DNA from: Saprospiraceae bacterium
GTDB lineage: Bacteria; Bacteroidota; Bacteroidia; Chitinophagales; Saprospiraceae
NCBI GenBank assembly: GCA_021738725.1
Contig: JAIPBE010000008.1
Coordinates: 40,435-104,434, forward strand
Reading direction: 5' to 3'
DNA length: 64,000 bases
The position numbers and the translations under genes were made by a program. How positions within the stretch are numbered: position 1 is the stretch's first letter; each line of letters opens with the position of its first letter. Positions 1 through 8,727 of this stretch are shown here, piece by piece. The notes beneath the pieces are model-generated. The model had not been told where the DNA came from, ran no database searches, and saw nothing but the letters and a program-made list of their open reading frames with translations.

Positions 1-1
1 G

Positions 2-295
2 CGCCAGCGCCTCACCATTGCAAGAGCCCTGCTGCGTAATCCGCAACTCCTCATCCTTGATGAGGCGACCTCAGCACTGGATTCGGAATCAGAACGATTG
101 GTCCAGGAAGCCCTGGATATCCTGCTGGCAGATCGAACGGCCCTGGTCATCGCTCATCGACTGAGTACCATCCGCAGGGCTGACGAGATCCTGGTCCTGC
201 GCGAGGGCCGTATCGTTGAACGAGGCACCCATGATGATCTCATCGAAAAAGGAGGTGAATACAGCAAATTGGTGCAGCTGCAGGGACTGGGGTAG
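2..295 (+). CDS. ABC exporter ATP-binding domain (C-terminal fragment)
   Basis: Only the last ~97 codons lie in the window; the gene starts upstream. The frame opens inside the ABC signature (ending [11 protein letters not shown]), continues into Walker B with its D-loop ([12 protein letters not shown]) and the H-loop (VIAHRLST), and closes with the usual C-terminal pattern of MsbA-type exporters ([17 protein letters not shown]). In the family this is the ATPase half of a fused membrane/ATPase half-transporter that exports lipids, drugs or peptides. The membrane domain is not visible, so the substrate cannot be inferred. Stop TAG at 293-295. Confident for family, not for specific role. Confidence 0.93.
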   Translation, partial: RQRLTIARALLRNPQLLILDEATSALDSESERLVQEALDILLADRTALVIAHRLSTIRRADEILVLREGRIVERGTHDDLIEKGGEYSKLVQLQGLG

Positions 296-323
296 GCGAG
301 GATCCACAATCCCATTCTTCTGC

Positions 324-331
324 TATCTTTG
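324..331 (+). promoter_or_regulatory. Bacteroidota -7 promoter box for the T9SS cargo gene
   Basis: TATCTTTG matches the Bacteroidota -7 consensus TAnnTTTG and lies 21 nt before the ATG at 353. It overlaps the alternative starts at 329 and 332, so those are unlikely to be translated. I see no clear -33 TTG element at the expected spacing. Confidence 0.5.
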
Positions 332-352
332 ATGGAATCATTTATACCATTC

Positions 353-1456
353 ATGAGACCTCTATTTGCCATTATCTCGTTTTTTCTCTTGAGCACCTCA
401 ATGCAAGCTCAAGTGACGGTCACCAACACCACCTTCTTTGCCATTGGCGACACATTGCGGATTGCGCGTGCAGGCAATCCTGAAGTTGTACAGGCTGGAA
501 CGGCTGGTACGAACCAGAACTGGGATTTTACGGCATTGTATAAAGACACTGCGGTCCAGATCGTTGTCAAAGATGCTGCCTTGGGCAATGCAACAGCAGA
601 CTTCCCCAATGCAACCACCTTTCAGGAAGTTGGATTTGGCGAAACGTACTTTAAAATCACCCCTTCTGCGATCACCAATCTCGGTTTCCTGACCAATGGA
701 TTTGCCGGTGTGCCTGTGATGATTGCTCCGAAGTACACCCCTGCCCTGATAGAGAAAAGAGCGCCGATAAATTATTTTGATGTGAATACATCCGAGGCCT
801 CCTTCCTCATCACTTTTTCGACAGACATTGTCCCAGATACATTTTTTGCCAGTTTTCCATTCAAGCCGGATTCTGTGCGGGTCAACCAGATGATCGACCG
901 CCTGGATGTGGTGGATGCCTGGGGCTCATTGACCATTCCAGGAGGAGATTATAACGTCTTGCGCGAACGTCGTCGGACCATCACCGAAACGACCATAGAA
1001 GTCAAGGTCTTAGGAATATGGTTGGATCTTGCCGCCGTTGGCATCCAATTCCCAGGAGTCGGAAAGGACACCACTCTTGCTTACCACTACTTTTCAGATG
1101 CTGAAAAGGAAACCATTGCCGTTGTCACCGTCAATAAGGATGATGAGACTGAAACGACAGGTATCCAGTATAAGGACAATGGCATTTCAAGTACCTACCA
1201 GCCGCAACCACTGACATCCTCCTTATTTCTGGGGCCTCAGCCTACTTTCGGCTTGCTTCGATTTGATCTGTCTCCTTTAACAGCTCCTGCACAGCTTGAC
1301 ATTTTCAATATGCAGGGACAGATTGTTCATGCAGCGTCAGGATTGAGCGGACAACTCATTCTGGTAATCGACCAGCTGCAGCAAGGGACATATGTCTATC
1401 GCGTATCTGTGGCCGGCCGTTTGGTTGAAAGTGGTACCCTCCTTCTTCAGAAGTAG
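353..1456 (+). CDS. Secreted protein with T9SS type A C-terminal sorting domain
   Basis: 367 residues. The N-terminus MRPLFAIISFFLLSTSMQAQ is a typical Sec signal peptide ending AQA-like, as in many Bacteroidota. The middle is beta-rich with no family I recognise. The last ~75 residues have the sorting-domain pattern: DIFNMQGQIV, then LDQL-type strand, then GTYVYRVSVAGR and a basic end (LLLQK). Such domains direct export through the type IX system and attachment to the cell surface. Start chosen at 353 because a -7 promoter box sits at 324-331 and the signal peptide begins there. The gene is 14 nt upstream of the PLP enzyme on the same strand and may be cotranscribed. Function unknown beyond surface location. 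Confidence 0.8.
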   Translation: MRPLFAIISFFLLSTSMQAQVTVTNTTFFAIGDTLRIARAGNPEVVQAGTAGTNQNWDFTALYKDTAVQIVVKDAALGNATADFPNATTFQEVGFGETYFKITPSAITNLGFLTNGFAGVPVMIAPKYTPALIEKRAPINYFDVNTSEASFLITFSTDIVPDTFFASFPFKPDSVRVNQMIDRLDVVDAWGSLTIPGGDYNVLRERRRTITETTIEVKVLGIWLDLAAVGIQFPGVGKDTTLAYHYFSDAEKETIAVVTVNKDDETETTGIQYKDNGISSTYQPQPLTSSLFLGPQPTFGLLRFDLSPLTAPAQLDIFNMQGQIVHAASGLSGQLILVIDQLQQGTYVYRVSVAGRLVESGTLLLQK

Positions 1457-1470
1457 GCACAATCCGTATC

Positions 1471-2388
1471 ATGATGTCTTTGACTTCTTCACCCCTTCAG
1501 GTGTGGGAGGACGACTTGTTCCATCAAGCCAACATTCGCGTTTGGGTCAAGCGGGATGATCTGCTACATCCCCTGACGGGCGGAAACAAGATCCGGAAGC
1601 TCAAAGGACAATTGACGGATGCCGCCCTTGTCGGAAAAAAAGGGGTTGTCACCTTTGGCGGAGCTGTATCCAATCATCTGGTTGCCACAGCCCTGTTGTG
1701 TTATCAGAAGGGGATTCCCATGCGGGCTATGGTTCGTGGGGAGCCAGTTGATAATTTTACGATCCGGACTCTGGAGAAAACCGGGGTTTTTACAAAATAC
1801 TTGTCCAGGACTGCATTTGACAAAGCCATGAATGAGGAATACCCGGAATGGTTGACCATTCCCCTGGGCGGTTCCCACCCGGGCGCATTGATCGGCGTCG
1901 GGGAGATCGTGGATGAAGTCCGCCAGGTCCTGCCAGACGGGCCTCTTACTTTGTGTGTGCCCATGGGCACGGGGGGTACAGCTGCAGGTTTGGCCAACCA
2001 GCTGGGCAGTCAGGATACGCTGTTGATTTTTCCCGCTATCAAGGGGCCGGATCTTCCTCAGGAATGGAAGGGCGTATCTTCTGATCTAGGTGTAAATAGC
2101 CCCGCCACCATTGAAGTGATCGAAGACACAGCACGCGGCGGCTTTGCCCGGAAAGATGACCGTTTGTGGGAACAACTGGTGGAACTTTCCTCCCGAACGG
2201 GAATCTGGTGGGATCCGGTTTACAACGGCAAGATGGTCATTCGCTTCCTGGAGCTGGTTCAAACTCGGGTATGGCCAACAGGCTCCAGAATCATCTTGAT
2301 CCATACAGGCGGACTGCCTGGGTTGCTCGGGTACCAACACCGTTTTAGTTATCCGTCGATGCCGAATTTGCCGGATCTACAGATCTGA
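1471..2388 (+). CDS. PLP-dependent D-cysteine desulfhydrase / ACC deaminase-family enzyme
   Basis: 305 residues, the usual length for this fold-type II PLP family (310-340). The motif GGNKIRKL near residue 34 holds the PLP-binding lysine, and the region GTGGTAAGLA forms the phosphate-binding loop. The opening (SPLQVWEDDLFHQANIRVWVKRDDLLHP) is the standard N-terminus of the family. Members deaminate 1-aminocyclopropane-1-carboxylate or desulfhydrate D-cysteine; sequence alone does not separate them, and in non-plant-associated bacteria D-cysteine desulfhydrase or a related amino-acid lyase is more likely. Cytosolic: no signal peptide. It ends just before a bidirectional terminator and faces the PorE-like gene. 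Confidence 0.8.
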   Translation: MMSLTSSPLQVWEDDLFHQANIRVWVKRDDLLHPLTGGNKIRKLKGQLTDAALVGKKGVVTFGGAVSNHLVATALLCYQKGIPMRAMVRGEPVDNFTIRTLEKTGVFTKYLSRTAFDKAMNEEYPEWLTIPLGGSHPGALIGVGEIVDEVRQVLPDGPLTLCVPMGTGGTAAGLANQLGSQDTLLIFPAIKGPDLPQEWKGVSSDLGVNSPATIEVIEDTARGGFARKDDRLWEQLVELSSRTGIWWDPVYNGKMVIRFLELVQTRVWPTGSRIILIHTGGLPGLLGYQHRFSYPSMPNLPDLQI

Positions 2389-2390
2389 AT

Positions 2391-2423
2391 AAAAAAGGGG
2401 CTGATCGCAGATCAGCCCCTTTT
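2391..2423. terminator. Bidirectional intrinsic terminator
   Basis: Perfect 10-bp stem GGGGCTGATC (2397-2406) / GATCAGCCCC (2410-2419) with loop GCA, flanked by A-run 2391-2396 and T-run 2420-2423. It serves the converging genes ending at 2388 (+) and 2444 (-). Confidence 0.85.
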
Positions 2424-2443
2424 CTTTAGGACATGCATGTGGA

Positions 2444-4948
2444 TTACTTCCATCTCCGAAGACGGACACCATCCTCATACCGCACGATATACGCTTCGGC
2501 AAATCCGGCATCACGAGCTGTTCGCAAGGCGGAAAGTGCCTCCGATTGTGTCTGGATCACACCCACGAGGATACGCGTCAGTCCGATCCCGTCCAGCGAC
2601 TCCGTCTCCAATGATCCCAGAGAAGATACACCAGAATAATGATCGGATGACAGGTTCGGTTTGTCTGTAGCCTCAAGCTGGATCCGATAGTATACACCGG
2701 CATATGCCTTCGTTTCACTTTCGTATTTGCGTTTATCCACGCGATTTCCTTTATACCGTTTATCCAACCCACTACCTGTGAAGAGCTCCATAGAAGCCAT
2801 TACGGTTTCACCTCCTTGAGGAGAAGCAAACATGGGCGCCTCAGGCAGGTCTGGTTTGGCAGATGGTGTAATCTTGGCTTGTTTGACAGGTTCCGGTTTC
2901 TGCGGGGATGGTGCAGCTACGACTTCTTCATCCTCTATCTTTTCCAGAAGTGTTTCCGGCTCCGGGAAATCAAAATCTTCCAGGACTGGGGCCTCTTCGA
3001 CCGCCAATGTGGGTTCTTCAGGTTCTTTTATATTGGATGGCATTTCCGTGAGCGGTTCCGCCATCACAGGAGCCGGCTCTGTTTCAACATCAGCTATTAC
3101 AGTTTTCGGTGGAACAGACGCAGATTCCTTAACTGTGGGGAGGGAGGAAGATGTTTTTGCAGGTTTTTCCTGTTTGGCTGCGGGAAGTGGAGCCTCCATA
3201 TCCTGCTCATGATTGTCCGCGAGTTCCGTTTCTTTTGCGGTCATGATGGGCTTGTCGGCAGGTTTGGGTGCCGGCGGGTCACTTTTGACTTGTTTCTTTT
3301 TTTCTGAAATAGCCAGATCGATGGCTTCTTCCGGGCGGACGATGTCATTGTCAGAGGCGTTAGCGACGGGTCGCTCATCAGGCATGGTCTCTGTAGTCAG
3401 AAAGAAATCATGGATGATGGTGTTTCCTTTTGCCTCTTTGTAATTGATCTTATAGCTGGAAGGTTCGTATTCAAATTTTTCCGCCAGTACATACGCCTCC
3501 AGTTCGTTGGGAACAATGAACTGGTACTGGCCATTTTCCGCATGTGTCGAATTGAACATGACCTTTTCTCCATTTGCGATATGGTATATGTTCACCCGTG
3601 CATCGGTCAGGGGCATCTTCGTGATCTTGTCATAGATCTGCCCTTTGACCACATGGTCGATGGCATTGGAAGAGATACTGAACAGATCTTCATCCCGGGT
3701 ATGGACCTTGTTGCCTGTCGAAAGGCGGTTTGACGAGATGAAGCCGGCATCACCGGTTGCATTCAACCGAAAATAGAGATCGTCCGCTGGGGAGTTCAAT
3801 GGTTCACCGGGATGGGTCAGCGTACCCCAGGCATCAGGTGTCCCGTCGAGGATGTAAATATCCTGTCCACCCAGGGAGATATGCCCGTTGGAAGAAAAAT
3901 AGAACTTCCCTCTGGTGAGGTCATAAAATGGAGCCAACTCATCTCCCATGGTGTTGACAACAGGACCAACGGACTCAGGCAGAGAATAGTCCAGCTGATC
4001 ACTTTGCCCGTCGCGTGTAGAATACCAGATGTCCATACCACCTTCACCTCCCGGGCGATCCGATGAAAAGAACAGGTATTCAACGCCATTGATCTGGGCA
4101 GCAGTGGGATGGGTCTGGTTGACACCTTCAAGATTGATATAGTCCGGGAGTCGTTTTCCAGTGCTCCAACCCGATTTACCTCGGGTCATGACAAATATCT
4201 CGCACCGTGTTCGCAATTTGTTGCCTTCCGTATTCTGATCACAAACGGTATAATAAAATCGCTGGCCGTCCGGAGTGAAACTGCCATTGGCAATATGTTT
4301 ATCCGGACTGGAGGGCAGACTCTCCGGGATGTCGGCTTTCCCCCATTTCCCATCATTCAGGATACTGCGAAATAATTTGGACATGCCATCGCGTGTGGAA
4401 GAAAAGTAAACGACATCATTGCCAAATGGTGCAGGCGAAAAGTCTGTTGCTTTAGAGTTCATCGACATACCGCCATGAAGGACGCGCCAGGGCGTGGGTA
4501 CTCCTCCTTCGTGAAGAGCTTCATTGCAGCCGGCAATTTCCCGGTCTACCAAGGTCTTCATGGTGGACTGGTCATCACCCTTGTAGCTGGTGATAAAAGC
4601 TTCGTAAGCAGGAATGGCATCCGCATATTGGCCAGATTGTTTGAGTGCACGACCATATTGCAATCCACAGAGCTTGTCCGGGTCGTTCCATTCCGACACG
4701 ACAGCCAAACACTCCGCAGCATGGGCATAGTCCTTGACCAATCCATAATATGTGCCTGCCTTGTACGCCAGTTCAAGCTTGTTGGGTTTGTCCTTCCAGG
4801 CTTGATAGTAGTATTCTGCAGCTTCCCAGTAGGCGCCCACTTCGGCATAATCATCACCTTTCTTTTTAAGGGATGACCAACTTTGACTAAAACCGGGGAG
4901 GATGATAAACAGCGCCAGTCCAGCGCTTAGCAACAGTCGTAAATTCAT
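2444..4948 (-). CDS. PorE-like envelope protein: TPR + PD40 propeller + regulatory Ig-like domain + SPOR
   Basis: 834 residues. In order: signal peptide (1-21); TPR-like helices (~22-145) with repeated YxxAxxYY patterns; a five-fold PD40/WD40-like propeller (~165-430) whose blades show F(S)xxG..YFSS and DIW/DIY motifs; a carboxypeptidase-regulatory-like beta domain (~432-520, VKGQIYDKITKMPLTDARV); a long Pro/Glu/Lys linker (~525-720); and a C-terminal SPOR domain (~752-834, YYRIQL ... RILVG ... EALSALRTARDAGFAEAYIV). The first four modules in this order match PorE, the peptidoglycan-anchoring component of the type IX secretion system. PorE of Porphyromonas ends in an OmpA-type peptidoglycan-binding domain; here a SPOR domain, also a peptidoglycan binder, takes that place. 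Start ATG overlaps the purN stop (ATGA), implying translational coupling. PorE orthology is inference; a general envelope-sensing role is the alternative. Confidence 0.75.
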   Translation of the reverse strand: MNLRLLLSAGLALFIILPGFSQSWSSLKKKGDDYAEVGAYWEAAEYYYQAWKDKPNKLELAYKAGTYYGLVKDYAHAAECLAVVSEWNDPDKLCGLQYGRALKQSGQYADAIPAYEAFITSYKGDDQSTMKTLVDREIAGCNEALHEGGVPTPWRVLHGGMSMNSKATDFSPAPFGNDVVYFSSTRDGMSKLFRSILNDGKWGKADIPESLPSSPDKHIANGSFTPDGQRFYYTVCDQNTEGNKLRTRCEIFVMTRGKSGWSTGKRLPDYINLEGVNQTHPTAAQINGVEYLFFSSDRPGGEGGMDIWYSTRDGQSDQLDYSLPESVGPVVNTMGDELAPFYDLTRGKFYFSSNGHISLGGQDIYILDGTPDAWGTLTHPGEPLNSPADDLYFRLNATGDAGFISSNRLSTGNKVHTRDEDLFSISSNAIDHVVKGQIYDKITKMPLTDARVNIYHIANGEKVMFNSTHAENGQYQFIVPNELEAYVLAEKFEYEPSSYKINYKEAKGNTIIHDFFLTTETMPDERPVANASDNDIVRPEEAIDLAISEKKKQVKSDPPAPKPADKPIMTAKETELADNHEQDMEAPLPAAKQEKPAKTSSSLPTVKESASVPPKTVIADVETEPAPVMAEPLTEMPSNIKEPEEPTLAVEEAPVLEDFDFPEPETLLEKIEDEEVVAAPSPQKPEPVKQAKITPSAKPDLPEAPMFASPQGGETVMASMELFTGSGLDKRYKGNRVDKRKYESETKAYAGVYYRIQLEATDKPNLSSDHYSGVSSLGSLETESLDGIGLTRILVGVIQTQSEALSALRTARDAGFAEAYIVRYEDGVRLRRWK

Positions 4949-5535
4949 GATATGTTCGATAGATAAAGGTCAATGATGAAGGGTAAATGTTGATGCTCCA
5001 ATTGGTGAATGCGTTCTGCGAGATCTTCGGGCCGGTCTTCTGCATGAACAGGGCATCGGGCTTGAAAGAGGATGCGACCTTCGTCGTACTCCTCGTTCAC
5101 CAGGTGAATGGTGATACCAGACTCCTTTTCTTTTGCCTGAAGGATAGCCTCGTGAACACGCATCCCATACATTCCTTTTCCGCCATAACGGGGTAAAAGA
5201 GCTGGATGCAGATTCATTATCCGATCCGGGAATGCCTGGATCAACAAGTGGGGGATCTTCCATAGAAAACCCGCTAGAACGATCAGGTCAATGCCACTGT
5301 CCAGAAGTTCCTGCACCAGTACCTGAGGATTCAGAAGGTCATCCCTGGTCATGATGCGAACGGGGATATGTTGTTCTCCGGCAAAGGTGACAACGGGAGC
5401 GCCGGGCTTGTTACTCACCAGTAAAGCAATGTTGACATCCTTGCGTTCCTGGAAATGCTCATGTATGCGACGAACATTACTTCCTGCTCCGGATGCAAAC
5501 AGGGCCAACTTTTTGGCTTGAGTGGATGTACGCAT
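4945..5535 (-). CDS. purN: Phosphoribosylglycinamide formyltransferase
   Basis: 196 residues, normal for PurN (~190-210). It transfers a formyl group from 10-formyltetrahydrofolate to GAR in step 3 of purine synthesis. Visible signatures: KLALFASGAGSN at the N-terminus, the catalytic region with Asn-His (RIMNLHPALLP, NxHPxLLP), and the conserved Asp in the EEYDEGRILFQ segment. An ORF extends to 5586, but a -7 promoter box occupies 5584-5591, so the start at 5535 (MRTSTQAKK) is preferred. The stop codon overlaps the start of the PorE-like gene. Two other purine genes (purA, purH) lie elsewhere in the window, so the pathway is scattered. Confidence 0.93.
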   Translation of the reverse strand: MRTSTQAKKLALFASGAGSNVRRIHEHFQERKDVNIALLVSNKPGAPVVTFAGEQHIPVRIMTRDDLLNPQVLVQELLDSGIDLIVLAGFLWKIPHLLIQAFPDRIMNLHPALLPRYGGKGMYGMRVHEAILQAKEKESGITIHLVNEEYDEGRILFQARCPVHAEDRPEDLAERIHQLEHQHLPFIIDLYLSNIS

Positions 5536-5583
5536 TTTGGGCAAAAAGGTTGTATGACGAAAAATCCTAATAGGAAATCCACC

Positions 5584-5591
5584 CAAAAATA
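5584..5591 (-). promoter_or_regulatory. -7 promoter box upstream of purN
   Basis: Reads TATTTTTG on the minus strand, an exact TAnnTTTG match, 48 nt before the chosen purN start. It lies over the longer ORF's start and so decides the start codon. No convincing -33 box. Confidence 0.5.
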
Positions 5592-5614
5592 AACGAAATG
5601 TGCAGGGAAATAGT

Positions 5615-7126
5615 CTATTGCTGGACCAGACGTCTCAGAATAGGACGATTGTCGGCAAAAACGGTCAGAATATAGCGGCCGTCCGGTAGGTCTCGGACAT
5701 TGACACCTTCGAGATAATTGCCCGCATTTCGGACGAATTCGAAGGACTTGACCGTCTGTCGGCGGGCATTGGTGAATTCGATCCGGACCGAATGAGTGTC
5801 ATCCAGCCGATAGGGGATCTGAAGGGAAGACTTGTGGTCGAGCGCAATGATGGGAAAGCGTTCGGCATCCCGAATGGCTTCGGCGAGATCTTCTCCCGGA
5901 CCTTGCAGTACGATATGATCTGACACGCCGATCGCCCAGCAGGCGATGCCATTTGGCAAGGCCCCACGGGACAATGTGTTCAGCGGTGTGACCGCCATTG
6001 ATTTATCTGCCTGGATCACCCGGATCTCCAAACCGTCCGGGCGCACACACAACCAGTTGAATTGATGAAAGCTGCCGATCTCTCGTGTCCAGGGCTTGAC
6101 GTCATTCGCCGGTCTCAGTGGAGCCCCCCAACAACCTTCACCGATATAGACCGTTCCGTCATCGTCATCCCGCACAAATCCTTCGAAACTATCGCCCCCG
6201 TTGCTCGGTTTGATGGGCCAGGTGATCTTGGCGACATGGGAATCGGATTCCTGAGCCAGCTGCACCTTGTGTGCATGAAACAACTCTCCCCAGGCATCTA
6301 CTTGATCCAACCGCTCTTTCTTGCGACGGGTATGCGGTCGCATCGGAAAATGGTACTGGGCAATACGCCAGGTGAATGCATGCCCTTGAGTGGAGAGATC
6401 GTCCTCCAACCACCGGGTTTGTCGCCCGTGAATGGGTGCCAGGGAGTTGAGCGTATAGATACGAAGCAGGGACCCACCGAAACCCAGAGCATACCAGGCA
6501 TCGTGACTGGGAATATCAAACATGTCTTCCAGAATGCTGTTGCTGGTTTCGTGATTCCCTCGGGCAGCTACGATGGGGACCAGACGGCGGTCCACGGTGA
6601 TCGTCAATTGCCAGTCATCCAGCCATTCCTGCCATTCCTTTGACGAACACATATCCGTCATGTCTCCACTGAAGAGGATGGCCAGGGGCTGCATTTGGCC
6701 GGCCAGGAGATTCATTCGTTTGCGGGCAGAGCGGTTGTTGCGGCTGTCGCCACCCGCGATGAACGTCAGCGGAGTATCAGGTGTTGCCGGGGCTGTATGG
6801 AACACCATGATCCGGCTGTCACCTTCCGAGTCGCGGATCACGAATTGATAGCGGGTGTCCGGCTCCAGGCCTTGTAGCCGCGCAAAATAGTTTTTCATCC
6901 CCTTGGAAGTAACCATTTTATCAGGGTGGTGTACTCGCCAGGTTGGCGATAGGTCACCCTCGGCCTGGTATACGATGCGCGATTGACGCCCACTCATCAA
7001 TTCCTAGCCGATGACCATGGTTGTGGCGGGATCGTCCCGCCACATCGCCCGATATCGGCTGGTATGTGCTTTGGCGACCCCAGTCACACAAAGAAAGAGG
7101 AGGAGTATTGAAAAGCGTTTGGTCAT
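5615..7126 (-). pseudogene. Purple acid phosphatase-like metallophosphoesterase, interrupted by an in-frame amber codon
   Basis: Read from ATG at 7126 the frame gives a clear signal peptide (MTKRFSILLLFLCVTGVAKA) and the start of a fibronectin-like purple-acid-phosphatase N-domain (YRAMWRDDPATTMVIG). Codon 41 is then TAG (7004-7006), and the same frame continues uninterrupted for 463 codons. From family knowledge a Trp is expected at this site (VIGW), so TGG to TAG is the likely change. Downstream, metal-ligand motifs of calcineurin-like phosphoesterases are intact: GGDSR, SGDMTDM, ARGNHE and a His near YHFPM. A shortened product could start at TTG 7000 or ATG 6997, but it would lack the signal peptide and stay in the cytosol. 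Either a recent pseudogene, a sequencing error, or readthrough; many other genes here use TAG as an ordinary stop. Confidence 0.7.
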
Positions 7127-7208
7127 GGGTACATAAAAAGTCAGCCAGACTTGGGATATTTGTCTACGGTCGTCAAATAGGTGACTACCGAGAAGAACTG
7201 CGATAATT

Positions 7209-8510
7209 ATGCCTTTTTTTGATTTTATCCAAGCCGATCCTCAAGTCGCCCAACTCCTGGCCAGCGAATTGGACCGCCAGCGCAGAGGTGTCGAACTCAT
7301 CGCCTCCGAAAACTTTACCAGCAATGCCGTTATGCGAACCATGGGCACCTGGCTGACCAATAAATATGCAGAGGGGTACCCCGGCCGGCGGTATTACGGA
7401 GGATGTGAAGTGGTAGACGAGGTGGAGCAATTGGCCATCGATCGCCTCAAAGAACTCTTTGGTGTGGAGTATGCAAATGTACAACCTCATTCCGGGGCAC
7501 AGGCCAATGCAGCCGTCTTTTTGGCCGTGTTAAACCCCGGCGATAAGGTCCTAGGCTTTGACCTAAGTCATGGCGGGCACCTGTCCCACGGTTCACCGGT
7601 CAACTTTTCGGGGAAGGTCTACAGGGCTACATTCTACGGAGTGTCCAGAGAAACTGGCCAGATCGATATGGATGTAGTGGCGGAGACGGCCCGAAAGGAA
7701 CGGCCCAAATTGATCGTCTGCGGTGCTTCTGCCTACGCGAGGGATTGGGATTATGCCCGGTTCAGAGCCATTGCAGATGAGGTCGGAGCGCTGCTCCTGG
7801 CAGATATCGCGCATCCGGCCGGGCTGATCGCCGGGAAACATCTCGCCGACCCGGCGCCATGGGTGGATATCATCACCTCCACGACGCATAAGACCCTCAG
7901 GGGCCCTCGAGGGGGTATCATCATGATGGGCAAAGACAAAGACAATCCCTGGGGGCGGACCACAAAAAAAGGCGCCCCCATCCAGATGTCCGCAATACTG
8001 AACAGCGGCGTTTTTCCAGGCATGCAAGGGGGCCCGTTAGAGCATGTCATTGCGGCCAAGGCTGTAGCGTTTGGAGAAGCCCTGTTGCCTTCCTTTAGAA
8101 CATATGGCGCCCAGGTGATGGCCAATGCCCATACCATGGCAGAAGCATTTGTCAACCGTGGATACCAACTGGTGTCCGGCGGTACAGATAATCACCTGAT
8201 GTTGATCGATCTGAGCAACAAGAATGTCAATGGGAAAATTGCAGAGAAAGCGCTGGGACAGGCCGATATTACCGTCAACAAGAACATGGTCCCCTTTGAC
8301 ACCCAGTCACCCATGGTGACTTCCGGAATTCGGATCGGTACCGCCGCCATCACGACCCGGGGACTGAAGGAAGCCCAATGTGTGCAGATCGTCGACTGGA
8401 TCGATGCCTTGATCCAGAAGCCTGAAGACGAACAGGTACAGGCAAGTATTCGGAAAGAGGTCAATGGTCTTATGTCACAGTTTCCATTGTATCCAAGCAT
8501 ACAGGGATAA
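7209..8510 (+). CDS. glyA: Serine hydroxymethyltransferase
   Basis: 433 residues (family ~415-430). It converts serine and tetrahydrofolate to glycine and 5,10-methylene-THF, the main source of one-carbon units for purN, purH and metF in this window. Signatures: [16 protein letters not shown] at the N-terminus, the PLP lysine in [22 protein letters not shown], and the substrate arginine region [14 protein letters not shown]. The lysine loop is followed by a long insertion ([11 protein letters not shown]...) of the type common in Bacteroidota enzymes. A one-mismatch -7 box (GATATTTG) sits at 7155-7162. Cytosolic; divergent from the broken phosphatase. Confidence 0.97.
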   Translation: MPFFDFIQADPQVAQLLASELDRQRRGVELIASENFTSNAVMRTMGTWLTNKYAEGYPGRRYYGGCEVVDEVEQLAIDRLKELFGVEYANVQPHSGAQANAAVFLAVLNPGDKVLGFDLSHGGHLSHGSPVNFSGKVYRATFYGVSRETGQIDMDVVAETARKERPKLIVCGASAYARDWDYARFRAIADEVGALLLADIAHPAGLIAGKHLADPAPWVDIITSTTHKTLRGPRGGIIMMGKDKDNPWGRTTKKGAPIQMSAILNSGVFPGMQGGPLEHVIAAKAVAFGEALLPSFRTYGAQVMANAHTMAEAFVNRGYQLVSGGTDNHLMLIDLSNKNVNGKIAEKALGQADITVNKNMVPFDTQSPMVTSGIRIGTAAITTRGLKEAQCVQIVDWIDALIQKPEDEQVQASIRKEVNGLMSQFPLYPSIQG

Positions 8511-8516
8511 ATGAAG

Positions 8517-8645
8517 AAATCCCAAATCGCAAAAACCAAATAAAACTCAATAACCAAATTCAAAAGCTCAAAACAGTACCTCGTTTTGGTCATTGGTCTT
8601 TCGAATTTGTGATTTATTTGGTTTTTGATTTTTGTGATTTGGTGC
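8517..8645. repeat. Long imperfect inverted repeat after glyA
   Basis: The left part (8520-8580) is rich in CAAAT/CAAAAACC words, and the right part (8585-8643) holds their complements (ATTTATTTGG, TTTTTGATTTTTGTGATTTGG split over the arm). For example CCAAATAAA on the left pairs with TTTATTTGG on the right. The AT-rich hairpin is imperfect and lies between the converging glyA and outer-membrane protein genes. It could be a dispersed extragenic palindrome that also ends glyA transcription. Confidence 0.55.
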
Positions 8646-8666
8646 TTTTCTCCACTTCCTGGATAT

Positions 8667-8694
8667 AAAAAGCCCCTTCCACATTGGAAGGGGC
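8667..8694 (-). terminator. Intrinsic terminator of the sigma-factor/OMP operon
   Basis: Perfect 9-bp stem GCCCCTTCC (8672-8680) / GGAAGGGGC (8686-8694), loop of 5. On the minus strand it is followed by a T-run (complement of the A-run at 8667-8671), so it ends the operon read from 11003 to 8728. Confidence 0.8.
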
Positions 8695-8727
8695 CAACCT
8701 GATAATGAGTATGAGAAAAAGTACGTC

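Noticed and set aside
2816..3307. Plus-strand ORF of 163 residues opposite the PorE-like linker
   Set aside because: Antisense shadow of a Pro/Glu-rich coding region; composition (Phe/Arg rich) is an artefact of the opposite frame.
6062..6643. Plus-strand 193-residue ORF opposite the phosphatase
   Set aside because: Antisense of conserved phosphatase motifs; no independent evidence.
7127..7208. Glycine or other riboswitch before glyA
   Set aside because: The gap is only 82 nt with no conserved riboswitch core visible.
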